Part shown: piece by piece, positions 1 through 11,789 of the stretch | How positions within the stretch are numbered: position 1 is the first letter of the stretch | How the letters are laid out: every line of letters starts with the position of its first letter | Source of the DNA: Varanus komodoensis | Taxonomy: Eukaryota > Chordata > Lepidosauria > Squamata > Varanidae | NCBI RefSeq assembly: GCF_004798865.1 | Contig: NW_025336480.1 | Coordinates: 16,968,980 to 17,032,979 of the forward strand | DNA length: 64,000 nucleotides | Direction: 5' to 3' | The notes under the pieces: generated by a model | What the model was told of the DNA's origin: nothing | Seen by the model: the letters and a program-made list of their open reading frames with translations, nothing else | Database searches by the model: none | Translations under genes and position numbers: made by a program

Positions 1-212
1 GGTTCAAAAAACACAAGAACTCACACTGAAGGGCTGAGAAAGGTTTAATTTAGGTTGACATTGAACCCAGTGGACTGTTGCTGAAATGGTTATAATATGA
101 ACCCTGCTGTGCTGACAAGCTGTATCTTGTTAACCACAAACAATCCAAAAAGAAAACTAATGGTTTTTGGGTTATGAACGGTGGGTTGTTCACCATGATT
201 TGCTACTCACCT

Positions 213-323
213 GGGGTTAAGACAACATGGTAGCTCACCTTTCTACAATAAGCCGTGGTTCATCAGCAACCCTTTCAATCCATACTGAACCCCTGAGTGT
301 GGTGAACCATGTTGTCTGAACCT
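213..323. mobile_element. Palindromic MITE-like element, GGTTCAGACAACA family
   Basis: The left arm GGGGTTAAGACAACATGG at 213-230 and the right arm CCATGTTGTCTGAACC at 307-322 are inverted copies separated by about 75 bp. The same arm (GGTTCAGACAAC) recurs at 57081 and 60958. There is no coding capacity. The class is unassigned; a short DNA transposon relic is the simplest reading. Confidence 0.5.
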
Positions 324-324
324 G

Positions 325-902
<578 letters not shown>

Positions 903-1245
903 TCAATGTATGTGAGAGAGACCAACAAATATACTCTCTTTAGTTGAAGAAACATCTCTGGATATATATTTGTTTCTCCATTTTATTCCCTTTATGACAG
1001 GCAAATCCAGGAAGCAAAGGATGCAACCCCAAAGGTATAGGATATCTCAAGGTAAATTGTGCAAAAATTCCCTAAAACTTTTACTGGAATGTATGTTCCA
1101 ATGGAAATTTGAAACATACCACCATCTGACAGAACTGCTAGCTTTCAAATGCAATCCTATACATGTCTACACAAAAATAAGCCTTGCTGAATTTCAGAGG
1201 ATCCCATTGCAGCCTAAGGACACAAAGCCCAGCATGCTGGCTAAG

Positions 1246-1302
1246 GAATACTAAGAAATGTAGGCATTTTTTCCTGTCTAAACATACATGGGATTGTGCT
1301 GA
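1246..1302 (+). mobile_element. Half copy of a palindromic MITE (TTTTTCCTGTCTAAAC family)
   Basis: The stretch contains TAGGCATTTTTTCCTGTCTAA followed by ACATACATGGGATTGTGC. This is the right arm of a repeat that appears as a complete palindrome at 56014-56148 and 31187-31274. Only one arm remains here. Confidence 0.45.
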
Positions 1303-1639
1303 GTTGCCTTCTGCTATTCTCCCACAAAGCTCCTGTGGCCAGTTTAGAAATGACTGGTATATATGAAAATAAAATTATTTCCCAGAACTCCATGAAGATC
1401 TGACATATACATTATTTCTTTACAATATCCACAGGTGTTATACACCCAGACTAAAGTTGACAATATACTGCATTTCAAAGTGTAATGTAACAAGAATGCC
1501 TTAAAGCATCTCAAGATTCCCCACCATTATATAACCTTTTCATGTATGTCCTGTTTTTCTGAGAGATTACAAGTTCCGGGCTAATGGTTTGGAATTTAAT
1601 TCACTGAGCAGTTACCATTTGTAAGTACAATTAATAGTC

Positions 1640-1849
1640 ATCAGAGATCATGGAAGACGGGAAGTGCCAGATGACTAGAGAAGGGCTAATGTTGTCCCCA
1701 TCTACAACAAAGGGGAGGAAAAGATGAACCTGGGAACTATAGACCAGTAAGTCTGATATCAATCCCTGGAAAAAAATTTAGAGCAAATTATACAACAATC
1801 AGTCTGCAAACACCTTAATGACAATCCAATAATTAGTAGAAGCTAACAT

Positions 1850-1889
<40 letters not shown>

Positions 1890-3487
1890 AACATTTTTAT
1901 GCCGCCCCCATCGCAACAAAGCCTTGGGGTGGCTCACAACAGGATACAAAGTACATAAATACATAAATAATAACAATATAACAATTTTAAAAAATTGTTT
2001 AAAAGCCCCGGGTGCATCTCTGCTAAAAATTTAAAATCCTATTAATTCAAATAATTTAACAATTAAAATAAGTTTTAAATAAAAAGGTCTTAGCCTGGCG
2101 CCGAAAAACAAATAACGACAGTGCCAGGTGGACCTCTCTGGGGAGCGCATTCCATAGATGGGGCGCCACCGCAGAGAAAGCCCTCCTCCGGGTACTCACC
2201 CTCCTAATATCATTCACAGAGGGTTCCCGGAGAAGGGCATCTGTTGCTGATCTCAAGGGGCGGGAGGGCAGAACAAATCCTGCCAGACTATTTCAATTTT
2301 TAACTAGGTAACCTCCCAAATGGACTATGGGAAAGCTGTGGACATAATCTATCCAGACTTTAGCAAAGCCTTTGACAAAGTGCCCCACAACATTCCAAAC
2401 TACCAAAATTACTGAACTACCAAACTGGCAAAAAGTGGGCTAGATAGTGCAACCATTAGGTGGATCCATAATTGTCTGCAAAATTGCACACAAAGAGTGC
2501 TCATCAATGGCATGTTCTCAAACTAAGGAGAAGAGACAAGTGGGGTGCCACAGGGCTCTGTCCTGGGAGGGCTACTCTTCAACATTTTTATTAAATATTT
2601 AGAAGAGAAAGTATATGCAAAGATAATCAAATTTGCAGAAAACACAAAGCTTCAAGGAATAGTAAATACCCTGATAAGATACAGGATGATCTCAATAGGT
2701 TAGAACACTGGGCAAAGAATGACAGAATGAAATGCAATAGAGACAAATGCTAAATCCTCCACTTTGGAAAATGAAACCAAATGCATCACTACAAAATGTG
2801 GGACACGTGGTTCAACAATACTGCAAACTAGAAGGATCTTGGGGTTGTTGTCGAATACAAGCTAAACATGAGCCAACAATGTGATGCAGCTGCAAAAAGG
2901 GCAAACTCTATTTTGGACTGCATTAACAGGAGTATCACTTCCAAAACACATGGAATACTAGCTCCCCTATACTCAGCACTAGTCAGTCCTCAACTAAAGT
3001 ACTGTGTCCAGTTTTGAGCACCTAAGTTTTAAAAAGATGCAGATAAGCTTGAAAGGGTACAGAGGAGGGAAACAATTCAGGAACTGGAGGCAAAGTCCTA
3101 TGAGGAAAGATTGAGAGAACTAGGCATGTCCCGCCTCAAGAAGAGAAGACAGGGGTGATATGATAGCACTCTACAAGTACCAGAAAGTCTGTCTCAAGGA
3201 GGAAGGGCATGATCTCTTCTTGCCAGTTCAGGATTGCAGGACATGGAATAACAGTCTTAAATGAAAAGAAACGAGTTTTAGGCTAGACACCAGAAAGACT
3301 TTCCTCACTGTCAGCCAATGGAACCTATTACCTGGGTAATTTGTGGGCAATCCTCTGCTAGAGACAGTAAAAAAACATCTGGATAGACATCGCAGTGGAA
3401 TGTTGTAACTTAGGGTCCTGCAATAGCAGGGGGTGTACCCCATGGAATTCTGGTCGCTTCCAACTCTACTATTCTGTGATTCTATGA
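1640..3487 (+). mobile_element. CR1-type LINE, 5'-truncated, with a nested L2
   Basis: The plus strand reads as a decayed CR1 second ORF. After the fragment for GNYRPVSL comes the reverse transcriptase stretch DFSKAFDKVPHN near 2350, then SGVPQGSVLG near 2540 and a degraded catalytic box near 2630 (FAEN in place of FADD). The 3' end at 3450-3487 has the CR1 ending CCAACTCTACTATTCTGTG and GATTCTATGA. Stops and indels are frequent, so this is an old, dead copy. It is split at 1850-2268 by a minus-strand L2. It is antisense to CAMK2A. Confidence 0.85.
1850..2268 (-). mobile_element. L2-type LINE 3' end nested in CR1
   Basis: On the minus strand this reads FSAVAPHLWNALPREVHLA, the usual C-terminal end of an L2-clade ORF2. 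It is followed by a short 3' UTR containing GTGAGCCACCCCAAGGC and ending in an (AAAT)n tail at the low-coordinate side. The interrupted CR1 resumes on both sides (AAGCTAACAT on the left, GAACAAATCCTGCCAGAC on the right), so this L2 is younger than the CR1. The open stretch of 66 codons shows limited decay. Confidence 0.8.
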
Positions 3488-4094
3488 AACAGCGACATTC
3501 AGAGATTCTCCAAGTAATTCTTTACACAGAACCTCCAAGAGATGCATCTTCCCAAACCTTTAAGAATTATGGAGAGTGAGCCCATGGCTCTAGACAGTGT
3601 CGAAGAGATCACTGGCTGCTCTGGATGCCTAGATGCAAGGTTGGGACAAAGCTCTGTCACCAGATGTGAGGATCTGCACTCTGATCCTGCTCCTTCCTTG
3701 CAGCTGGCTAGAAAAGAGCCACACCAGCTGCTACTCTGAGTTCAGGAGTTGAACCTGGAGAGGGATTAAGGGAGCAGGTGAGGAGGAGACTGGGGCCAGC
3801 AGAATACAAGGTATCCTGTCAGCACTCCAGCCTCCTTTCCTTCCCCTCCAAAGTGCTGCAGCCAAACATTAGGCTGAATTGTAGGGTAGGAGGAAGATTT
3901 TCCCCACACTCCATGGATGTTCACAAGCCTCTGAAGGCTTATAATCACCAAGGGCACAATCAGCAGAACTGCATAAGTGAACAGACCAGTTCTGACTACC
4001 TAACAGAAGGAGATACATGTATTAGCAGCAGCAGCAGTAGCAGTATTCCATTGTATTTCTACCCTGAGTTTTTTTTTTTTTTTTCTTGTGAGGG
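3488..4094. other. Intron without recognised features
   Basis: No repeat or exon was recognised. A poly-T run of about 16 bases at 4070-4084 borders the SINE that follows. An open frame of about 120 codons on the plus strand has no family resemblance that I can see. Confidence 0.4.
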
Positions 4095-4262
4095 CACCCA
4101 AGGCTTTCCTCAGGGATCCATTTTATCCTCACAGCAACAAATCTGACAGGTGGGCTGGGCTGAAATTCCATGCCTGGTCAAAAAACACCCAGTAAGCTTC
4201 ATGGCAGTGTGGAGTAGCATCCAGATCTCCCTAGCACTTCCACCATCACACCACACTGGCTC
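4095..4262 (-). mobile_element. MIR-like SINE, minus strand
   Basis: Reading the minus strand from 4262, the tRNA-like head GAGCCAGTGTGGTGTGATGG is followed by the core with a degraded ACTGGGTG and then a leucine-zipper-like tail region ending in AAAATGGATC. The head matches the copy at 48888. Many substitutions indicate an old insertion. Confidence 0.6.
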
Positions 4263-4704
4263 TCTTCCTAAAAACTCCTTATAAAGCTGACAGCAGTGCT
4301 TGTTCATTCAGGATCATAAGGTCCCAAAACTAGGAATATATGAGAACTTCATTTCCATTTGCCCAGTTTCCACCTTCCAGAGCAGACACAAACTTGAGCA
4401 CAATCTGCTGTTGATGTGCATACTTTTGTAAGCTTGCAATGTGCTTCACAGACCAAAAAAGTGCTTGTGTATTTTGGAAAACTGCACATGAAAAATGTGC
4501 ATTTTCAAATATGTGCATAACATTAATCAATGGAAGAAGAGTGCATACAGTTCAAAGATTCACCAAACATTTAACAAACTGTGTAGGATACACAGATTTT
4601 CACATGAAAAGAGAAACAGAAGACACACAATTCAATATGGACTTGAGTCAGAATCAGCTTCAGGTTGGAATTGGGAGAACTTTAGGGAACTCAAGTTTTG
4701 CTGA

Positions 4705-4795
4705 ATTATTTAATTATTTTCTATACCACCCAAGTTCTCAGGGAGGTTCACAACATGATCTGCATGTCCCTACCCAAAACCTAGAAATACTGTGC
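4705..4795 (-). mobile_element. L2 3' tail fragment
   Basis: AATTATTTAATTATTTTCTA followed by TACCACCCAAG and GGGAGGTTCACAAC is the reverse of the L2 3' end (gtgAACCTCCC, GGGTGGTATAGAAAATAA). It is short and diverged. Confidence 0.55.
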
Positions 4796-4799
4796 ATTT

Positions 4800-6200
4800 A
4801 AGCAGGCATGACTCACAACAATAGCAGCAACAGTTCTAACTGAGATGTTTGGATAAGTATGGAGCTCTAGTTAGGCATTTGCATTTACAGATCTAGCAGA
4901 AGTTGACAAACCTCCTTCTTTTAACATTTAAGTTTCAAAACAAGAATGCCTCCCAGCAAATACTATTTTTTTTCTTCATTAGCAAACTCACAGCAACTAC
5001 CAGAAAAGAATAATCTCTTACAAAGAGTGTAAGTCCAATTCAGTGATCCCCATGTAGTCGTGTGTGTGTGTACAGAGTACAATATATAGTCAAGTGCTTC
5101 AGATTTCTCAGTAGATCAGCCCTTTATCTCCCCACCTGCCATCATTCCTTATTTGACTTCTTTCATAATGCCATTCATCCCATTGCTTTCACTTTCTACC
5201 CTGAAATAAACACAGATGCACACATTAAAGTCGGTGCTGCAGCAAGCTCTGTGGAACAAGCAATGTGAATTTTCTTCTGCTGTTGTTCCCCATCGTGTTG
5301 TAAATGTGCCTTGGAGCTCAGGGACAACAGTCTCACACTGTTCCAGAGGTGGTGTAACAACAAGCTCCAGCAGACCCTTAATGGCTATGTAGGTGCGAGC
5401 ACACCACAGATCGTTCCTTGTCGCTCTGCTCTTTTCTTTTTATCTGTCTGCCCCAATGGGTGCATTGATTTTAAAGAATCAGGCTTAATTCTTCTTTGGA
5501 GTGCCTTTGTGCTGAAAAACAACCGCACGCCTGAGGAACAGGAATCACAGCACTTGCACAAATACTATATATATGGAATGCATCTTTTAGTGTTTTCTTA
5601 CCCATGCTTACCCATCACCATATATTTCAAAGCCAAAATGTATGAGTTAAAAGGTTATTTGCAACCAACTTGTGTGGTGGTACTTGCAGTTTCTTGGAAT
5701 GTACTCCTTCAGACTGTTTCCAAATTTGTTGGTCCTGGGACTCTGCTCTGCCTATTATGCACGAGTTTCCTACATCTTCTTTAGTTCAAAGTATGTTTTT
5801 CATTTCCGTAGTGGTGCAGCTAGGTAATTTTAGACCTTGGACAATGGTCTCATGGGAATTGCCTTTAGATAACCAGTGTATTATTTCGATTATGGAGTGT
5901 GTTTAACTTTTCTCTTTCCACCACACACGAAATTCCATATTTTACAACTGCTTCTACATTCCTGATATGCTAAGGCAAAAACCAACAATGAAATTTTTTG
6001 CTAGCTTTGGTTAAACAAAGAAGATACTCTGAGTATGCATCATTTCATAATTTAATCTCACTGAAATCATAGTTGCACCATGGAATGTGATAGAGTTTGT
6101 TTTTTCCTGCTAAGCCTGGCTATTCAGGATTATGCACCATTGTGTTGTAGGGAAGGATAATATTATATTTTAAAAGTAAAAATAATAAAATGAGCACTGG
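4800..6200. other. Intron without recognised features
   Basis: About 1.4 kb with a short TG run at 5059-5070. An open frame of 157 codons at 5311-5784 (plus) is the longest, but its translation shows no domain, and codons for rare or low-complexity residues are common. I consider it chance. Confidence 0.4.
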
Positions 6201-6229
6201 TATTCATTTTAAAACATAAAAATGTTTTA

Positions 6230-6230
6230 A

Positions 6231-6273
<43 letters not shown>

Positions 6274-6353
6274 AGTGCATGCAAAGTCAGACACCTGCAG
6301 ACTACCACATTAAAAGGAAGGAAGGAAGGAAGGAAGGAAGGAAGGAAGGAAGG
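6230..6353. repeat. Microsatellites (AAAT)n and (GGAA)n
   Basis: TAAA repeats run from 6230 to 6274 and GGAA repeats from 6315 to 6353. They are separated by about 40 bp of ordinary sequence. The first may be the tail of a small retroposed element preceding it. Confidence 0.9.
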
Positions 6354-6785
6354 GCAATATGGTGACCCATGCCTGCCAGATACTAATGCAGGCCCTGATA
6401 CTGACCCCAGACCCAATTTAAAAAATGCAGAGTAAGAGCATTAAAGAGCTTAGGTGACCAACACTCTTCAACTAAAGGTGCTCAGGCCCAAAGGTTGGAC
6501 TGCTTTTCCTTTGAGACTCACATCTGCAGTGAGTGGGGAGGAGAAAGCCATGACAAATAAAGCCAGCAAGAATTAAAACGTGGGTGATCCTCACAGAGTA
6601 TGTTACATGATGTTAACCACCCTTCTAATTTGATTAAGATTTAATGACAGACTTAGGATCCACGCACCACTGAATTCCTCATATATTTATAATCCAGACA
6701 TGTTAACACTGAGGTGTAGATCCTCCCAATCAACTCCACCTTCCCAGAGAGAAAAAAATTCTTCTTAAAGTCAGACGACTGAGCT

Positions 6786-6850
6786 GGCTGGGGCACGCTG
6801 GGAGTTGTAGGCCCTTTTTTTCTGTTTAAATTTGCATAGGATTGCACTTT
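6786..6850 (+). mobile_element. Half copy of the TTTTTCCTGTCTAAAC MITE family
   Basis: GCTGGGAGTTGTAGGCCC followed by TTTTTTTCTGTTTAAATTTG and CATAGGATTGCAC is the right arm of the palindromic repeat found whole at 56014-56148. Confidence 0.5.
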
Positions 6851-7455
6851 GAACTGACAACCACTGTTTTCCAGAACTTTAAATGTAGAAGGTTTCATCT
6901 GTTCCTCTGTTTTACAGAGCTGGTGAATGAAATAAATTTCCTGGGAACAGAATATGCCCCTCCAAGCATTCATGAAAGTTTTTCTATCGCACAGGACTCT
7001 ACAGCTGCGAAGCAAGCATTTAATTTCCATTCTCAAACAGAAAAGGCCCAAACCAACACATTTATGGAGATGAACGAAGAAAGCCTTTTACCCAGCCTAT
7101 GCAGTATCCCCAGTTGATGCAGCTTCAACTTTAATACTTTAACTGCAAGACGTAGTCTACACTGTAATGACATTGAGTTTGACAGGCAGCTCTTCCTAAT
7201 ACAAAGCTAACATTTTTTTGTGCATTTCTACTCATGCACCTGCTATGTAAAGCCCTAAATAATCTCTTTCTATCCTTGGCATTTACATGACTTCTAGAGC
7301 TTCATCGCCGCAGCACGTGCTTGCTAAACTAGACATACACATAGCTCTTAATCTTTCCCACCTAATTCATCACATTCTATTTACTGTTTCCACACCCTTT
7401 CTCACTATTTCCCACCAGTTGGTCGGCCCTTTATTTCTGCAGTTGGCTTGTGCTT

Positions 7456-7463
<8 letters not shown>

Positions 7464-7546
<83 letters not shown>

Positions 7547-7562
7547 AAAGGGGGGGGGGGGG
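7464..7562. repeat. Compound microsatellite (CT)n(CA)n with G run
   Basis: A CT run (7464-7513) passes directly into a CA run (7514-7545) and then a run of 13 G at about 7550-7562. Both strands show long open frames here only because of the dinucleotide repeats. Confidence 0.95.
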
Positions 7563-7822
7563 AGGGTTGTAGACTGAAGACACGCAAGTCAAGGCACCTG
7601 TTTGCAGGCTTCTTCACTGTGGGCTAGAGCTACTGTATTTTGGTTTAAATTATATCATGTATAGTTCCATAGTAGTACTGACAAATTTTATAAAAATCAG
7701 TCCACTACACCTGAGTGTGGATGAGACATTTCCTTAGTTTTTGGTGTATGTACTGACATGCTCTGGTGTTCTCTTTCTCTAATCTACATTCCAGAAGACC
7801 CCTTAAGTTTTATAGTTGACAC

Positions 7823-8103
7823 CAGGGCTTTTTTTGTCATAGAATGCACGGCGTTCCGGCACCTTTTTTCCAATGGGTTTTGCAAGTGATTTTGAATCGT
7901 AGCAGATTAGCAGCAAACATCATTAATATAGTGCCTGCAGGCTGCTTTTGTATCTGCTATCTGATAGTGAGATAGTGAGGGCACTGCTCTCGGCTTGGAT
8001 GCTGCTCCGCTGATCAGCGGGGTGTGTGTGTGTGGTCGCGTGCTTACTGCGGGCGACGTGAGTTCCGGCACCTTTTTTTTTTTTTTTTACAAAAAAAGCA
8101 CTG
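7823..8103. mobile_element. Non-autonomous hAT DNA transposon (281 bp) with perfect 8-bp TSD
   Basis: The ends are CAGGGCTTTTTTTGT and ACAAAAAAAGCACTG, inverted repeats with one mismatch. The 8 bases GTTGACAC flank the element exactly on both sides (7815-7822 and 8104-8111). Both the length of the target duplication and the CAG/CTG ends fit the hAT superfamily. The word GTTCCGGCACCTTTTTT occurs in direct orientation at 7853 and at 8062, near each end. There is no transposase. Confidence 0.85.
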
Positions 8104-8458
8104 GTTGACACTATAAATGTAAAAGGAGGGCACAGCCTGCAGCCCCAACCTGAAGGCTGCCACAGTAGCATCCCAGTTCTGAGCTGTTGCAACAGAGTCT
8201 TATGTTCTCCCTGCTATGACTTTTTCAGCCCCACCAGTGGCACCCAGTTTTGTGCAGCCAGGCTAGGGAATCACACATAATTACCAAGCTGGATGACAGC
8301 ATAGGTTAAAGCAGACATTATGGCAGGGCAAGTGGCAGGGGCTTGGCTTCACATAGGCCTGCTATTTCCTGCAAGATCCTCCGGTTCTTTTCAAACTTAA
8401 ATATTATTATCTTAAATGTGATTTGAGCAGCCTATGCTCATTTAGACGTAAGAAGTCC

Positions 8459-8552
8459 TTCACCTCCCAGCATGCTCAGCATACAGGGTTGGAGCTTGCG
8501 GGAGGTAACAGACCTTTTTTCTGCCTTAACCTGAATAGGATTGCTCCTGCAC
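8459..8552 (+). mobile_element. Copy of the TTTTTCCTGTCTAAAC MITE family, diverged
   Basis: ACCTCCCAGCATGCTCAG on the left and GACCTTTTTTCTGCCTTAAC followed by CTGAATAGGATTGC on the right match the two arms of the palindromic family. The centre is eroded. Confidence 0.4.
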
Positions 8553-9458
8553 TGTGTTCTACACACTTGTTTCAGAATAGACCACAGAAATGGACTAAGC
8601 ATGCATGTGACACTACTGAGCCATACCATTTTTAGGATTGCAATCAATCTGAAAGAGGATGATCTCTTGACCATGCTTCTTTTTTTCTGCAGATAAGCCT
8701 TTTGAACTGATGCTGCATCTATTTGATCATAATCATTATCTATTAATCATCAAGATTCAGTACTGAATATCTACCCAGTAGCAAACACATCTTTCAAATA
8801 TGCAGTTTGGCTGCTGAAATAACTTCTATGGATTATTACAACAACTAACAATCTTGCTAAGGCATATTCTATACAACATTTTCTGGTAACATGCAGCATT
8901 AATTAGATGAATATTAGATTTTTTTCTAGAAATCCTTCTGAGTTGATTTGTTTATTAAATATAGGTTTCTAAAGTTCTCAAGTGACTTGAGTCAGCTGTC
9001 ACTGAGGGAAGCTACTTGTTTATACTGCTCGCAGTGTACTCCAGCATAAGAAGCAATTCTCTCACCTAGTGCAGGAACAAATGTTCCTCTTTCATCTGAC
9101 AAATGTTGTGGAGAATAGTTGAGGAGCACTGGAAAAAGCTTTTGTCTTGTGACATTTGAAGCAGCTGAGAAAATGCTGGCAATTATGTCAGAATTATTGT
9201 CACTGTGTAACTTCCTTGGCATAAACCTGATGCAGTAGAGAGAGAAAGGCATGGCTCAGGTTTACATGTTATTAGGGGAAATGCCGCATGCCCTCTTAGT
9301 TCCCTCATCAGCAATTGGAACATTGGCCTCTGTTAGGAAAATCTGGATAAATCCTGGCAGAAAAACAATGTTTATATGTGCTTTTGTGTTGTAAAATCAA
9401 ATCTGCACTCTTTCTCAAAAGCATCAGCTTTCCAAGCTAAGTCACTAAGGATTTGAAA
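8553..9458. other. Intron without recognised features; one unexplained open frame
   Basis: A minus-strand open frame at 9252-8992 encodes 86 residues of balanced composition (for example YSPQHLSDERGTFVPALGER). I do not recognise the family, and no splice sites frame it clearly. The rest is AT-rich intron. Confidence 0.35.
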
Positions 9459-11207
9459 AGGTCAGTTTACATTACGATCCCAAAGAAGGGCAATGCCAAA
9501 GAATGTTCAAATTACCGCACCACTGCACTCATTTCACATGCTAGCAAAGTTATGCTCAAAATCCTACAAGTTAGGCTCCAGCAGTATGTGGACCGAGAAC
9601 TACCAGAAGTACAGGCAGGATTTCGAAGAGGGAGAGGAACTAGAGATCAAATTGCCAACATACGCTGGATCATGGAGAAAGCTAGGGAGTTCCAGAAAAA
9701 CATCTACTTCTGCTTCATTGACTATGAAGGCTAAAGCCTTTGATTGTGTGGATCACAACAAACTATGGGAAGTTCTTAAAGAGATGGGAGTACCTGACCA
9801 TCTTATTTGTCTCTTGAGAAACCTATATGCGGGTCAAGAAGCAACAGTGAGAACTGGACACGGAACCACTGATTGGTTCAAAATTGAGAAAGGAGTTCGG
9901 CAAGGCTGTTTACTGTCACCCCGTCTATTTAACTTATATGCAGAACACATCATGAGAAAGGTGGGCCTAGATGAATCACCAGTTGGAATTAAGATTGCTT
10001 GGAGAAATATCTACAACCTCAGATATGCAGATGATACCACTCTCATGGCAGAAAGTGAAGAGGAACTAAAGAACCTCTTGATGCGGGAGAAGGAGGAGAG
10101 TGCAAAAGTTGGCTTGAAACTCAACATTAAGAAAACTAAGATCATGGCATCCGGTCCTCTCACTTCCTAGCAAATAGATGGGGAAGAAATGGAGGTAGTG
10201 ACAGATTTTGTTTTCCTGGGCTCCAAGATCACCGTAGATGGGGACTGCAGCCAAGAAATTAAAAGACACTTGCTCCTGGGGAAGAAAGCTATGGCAAATC
10301 TAGACAGCATACTAAAAAGCAGAAACATCACCCTGCCAACAAAAGTGTGTATAGTCAAGGCTATGGTTTTCCCAGTTGCAATGTCTGGCTGTGAAAGCTG
10401 GACCATAAGGAAGGCTGAGTGCAAAAGGATTGGGGCCTTTGAATTGTGGTGCTGGAGGAGACTCCTACGAGTCCCTTGTAGACTCGTACTTGTCCTAGAG
10501 GAGATCAGCCCTGACTGCTCTTTAGAAGGCCAGATGCTGAAGATGAAACTCAAATACTTTGGCCACCTAATGAGAAGGAAGGACTCCCTGGAGAAGAGCC
10601 TATTGTTCCCAGCATTAGGCTCTTCTCCAGGGAGTCCTTCCTTCNNNNNNNNNNNNNNNNNNNNNNNNNNNNNNNNNNNNNNNNNNNNNNNNNNNNNNNN
10701 NNNNNNNNNNNNNNNNNNNNNNNNNNNNNNNNNNNNNNNNNNNNCCCGCCAACAAAAGTGTGTATAGTCAAGGCTATGGTTTTCCCAGTTGCAATGTCTG
10801 GCTGTGAAAGCTGGACCATAAGGAAGGCTGAGTGCAAAAGGATTGGGGCCTTTGAATTGTGGTGCTGGAGGAGACTCCTACGAGTCCCTTGTAGACTCGT
10901 ACTTGTCCTAGAGGAGATCAGCCCTGACTGCTCTTTAGAAGGCCAGATGCTGAAGATGAAACTCAAATACTTTGGCCACCTAATGAGAAGGAAGGACTCC
11001 CTGGAGAAGAGCCTAATGCTGGGAACAATAGATGGCAAAAGAAGAAGAGGACGGCAGAGGATGAGGTGGTTAGATGGAGTCACTGAGGCAGTTGGTGTGA
11101 GCTTAGGTGGACTCTGGGAGATGGTGGAGGACAGGAAGGCCTGGAGGAGTGTTGTCCATGGGGTCGCGATGGGTCGGACTCGACTTTGCGACTAACAACA
11201 ACAACAT
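9459..11207 (+). mobile_element. BovB (RTE clade) LINE, 5'-truncated, with assembly gap
   Basis: The plus strand encodes the BovB reverse transcriptase. Successive motifs are ELPEVQAGFRRGRGTRDQIA, AFDCVDHNKLWEVLKEMG, KGVRQGCLLSP and the catalytic YADDTTLMAESE near 10024. Then come the C-terminal LDSILKSRNITLP, FELWCWRRLLRVP and the ending GVAMGRTRLCD at 11195, followed by an (ACA)n tail. A 4-bp insertion (AAGG) near 9727 breaks the frame relative to the copy at 33-35 kb, and a stop follows at 10170. The endonuclease half is absent. An N gap at 10645-10744 splits it, and 10336-10602 repeats 10745-11012 exactly, which I read as an assembly error. Confidence 0.93.
10645..10744. other. Assembly gap of exactly 100 N, inside BovB
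   Basis: The gap has the round length of a scaffold placeholder. The 40 bases before it are the reverse complement of the sequence just upstream, and the sequence after it repeats what lies before it. The true locus probably has no gap and a single BovB 3' half. Confidence 0.9.
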
Positions 11208-11349
11208 CTATTTTGCTAGCCCATGTGCCCTAGCTAATCAGAATGGTGCAGATGCAGACTCAGGGTCTGAGCCTTCCTGATAATGGAATGTAACACATGA
11301 GTTTATGATTTCAGGGAAGATTTCTTAATAGCTTGAATTTACATGTCTA

Positions 11350-11737
11350 AACAGACCCGGAGATGGGTTCAAGTTTCTGGAATTTACTCAACTGAAATGT
11401 CAATACAATGCAATTAGAAATATTGTCACTTGTATGTTTGGCTGATCTTCCTTATTTGTTCTGTATATGATAACCTCAGAATTTCATTGTAATGTCTGCA
11501 TTCTGTCATTAATTGCTCTGTACCTGTGTACGTGATCGGGAGAGTATAAAATGCCCTGTACTTGTATTGAAACCTCGCGGTTGAGTTTGCCTCTGCCCAG
11601 TAATGCATTATCATGAGTAAAACCTGCAGGGAACCTGAGCTTATGTCGATAAAGTACTGGAGGTTTGAACGTTTGATCTTTCCCACGAACCCGAGTTTTT
11701 ATTTCCTCCTCACAAATTGAAAACCAAGATTCTGTCA
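11350..11737 (+). mobile_element. Possible solo LTR fragment (fossil)
   Basis: The stretch has a TATA-like GAGTATAAAATGCC near 11540, a following region of mixed composition, and an ending TTTTATTTCCTCCTCACA, which resembles the U5 end of a long terminal repeat. I found no matching second LTR, no internal retroviral part and no clear target duplication. It is only a candidate of unknown family and looks old. Confidence 0.25.
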
Positions 11738-11789
11738 CCTCCTTCCTAGGTTTGTTGTAAGGGCGGATTACATGAAAAATATGTGAAAT

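Noticed and set aside
7405-7617. Small basic or Ser/Leu-rich proteins across 7.4-7.6 kb
   Set aside because: The frames are translations of CT and CA dinucleotide runs.
9493-10170. Reverse transcriptase frame as an active gene
   Set aside because: It is the middle of a 5'-truncated BovB with a frame break and a stop. It cannot be autonomous.
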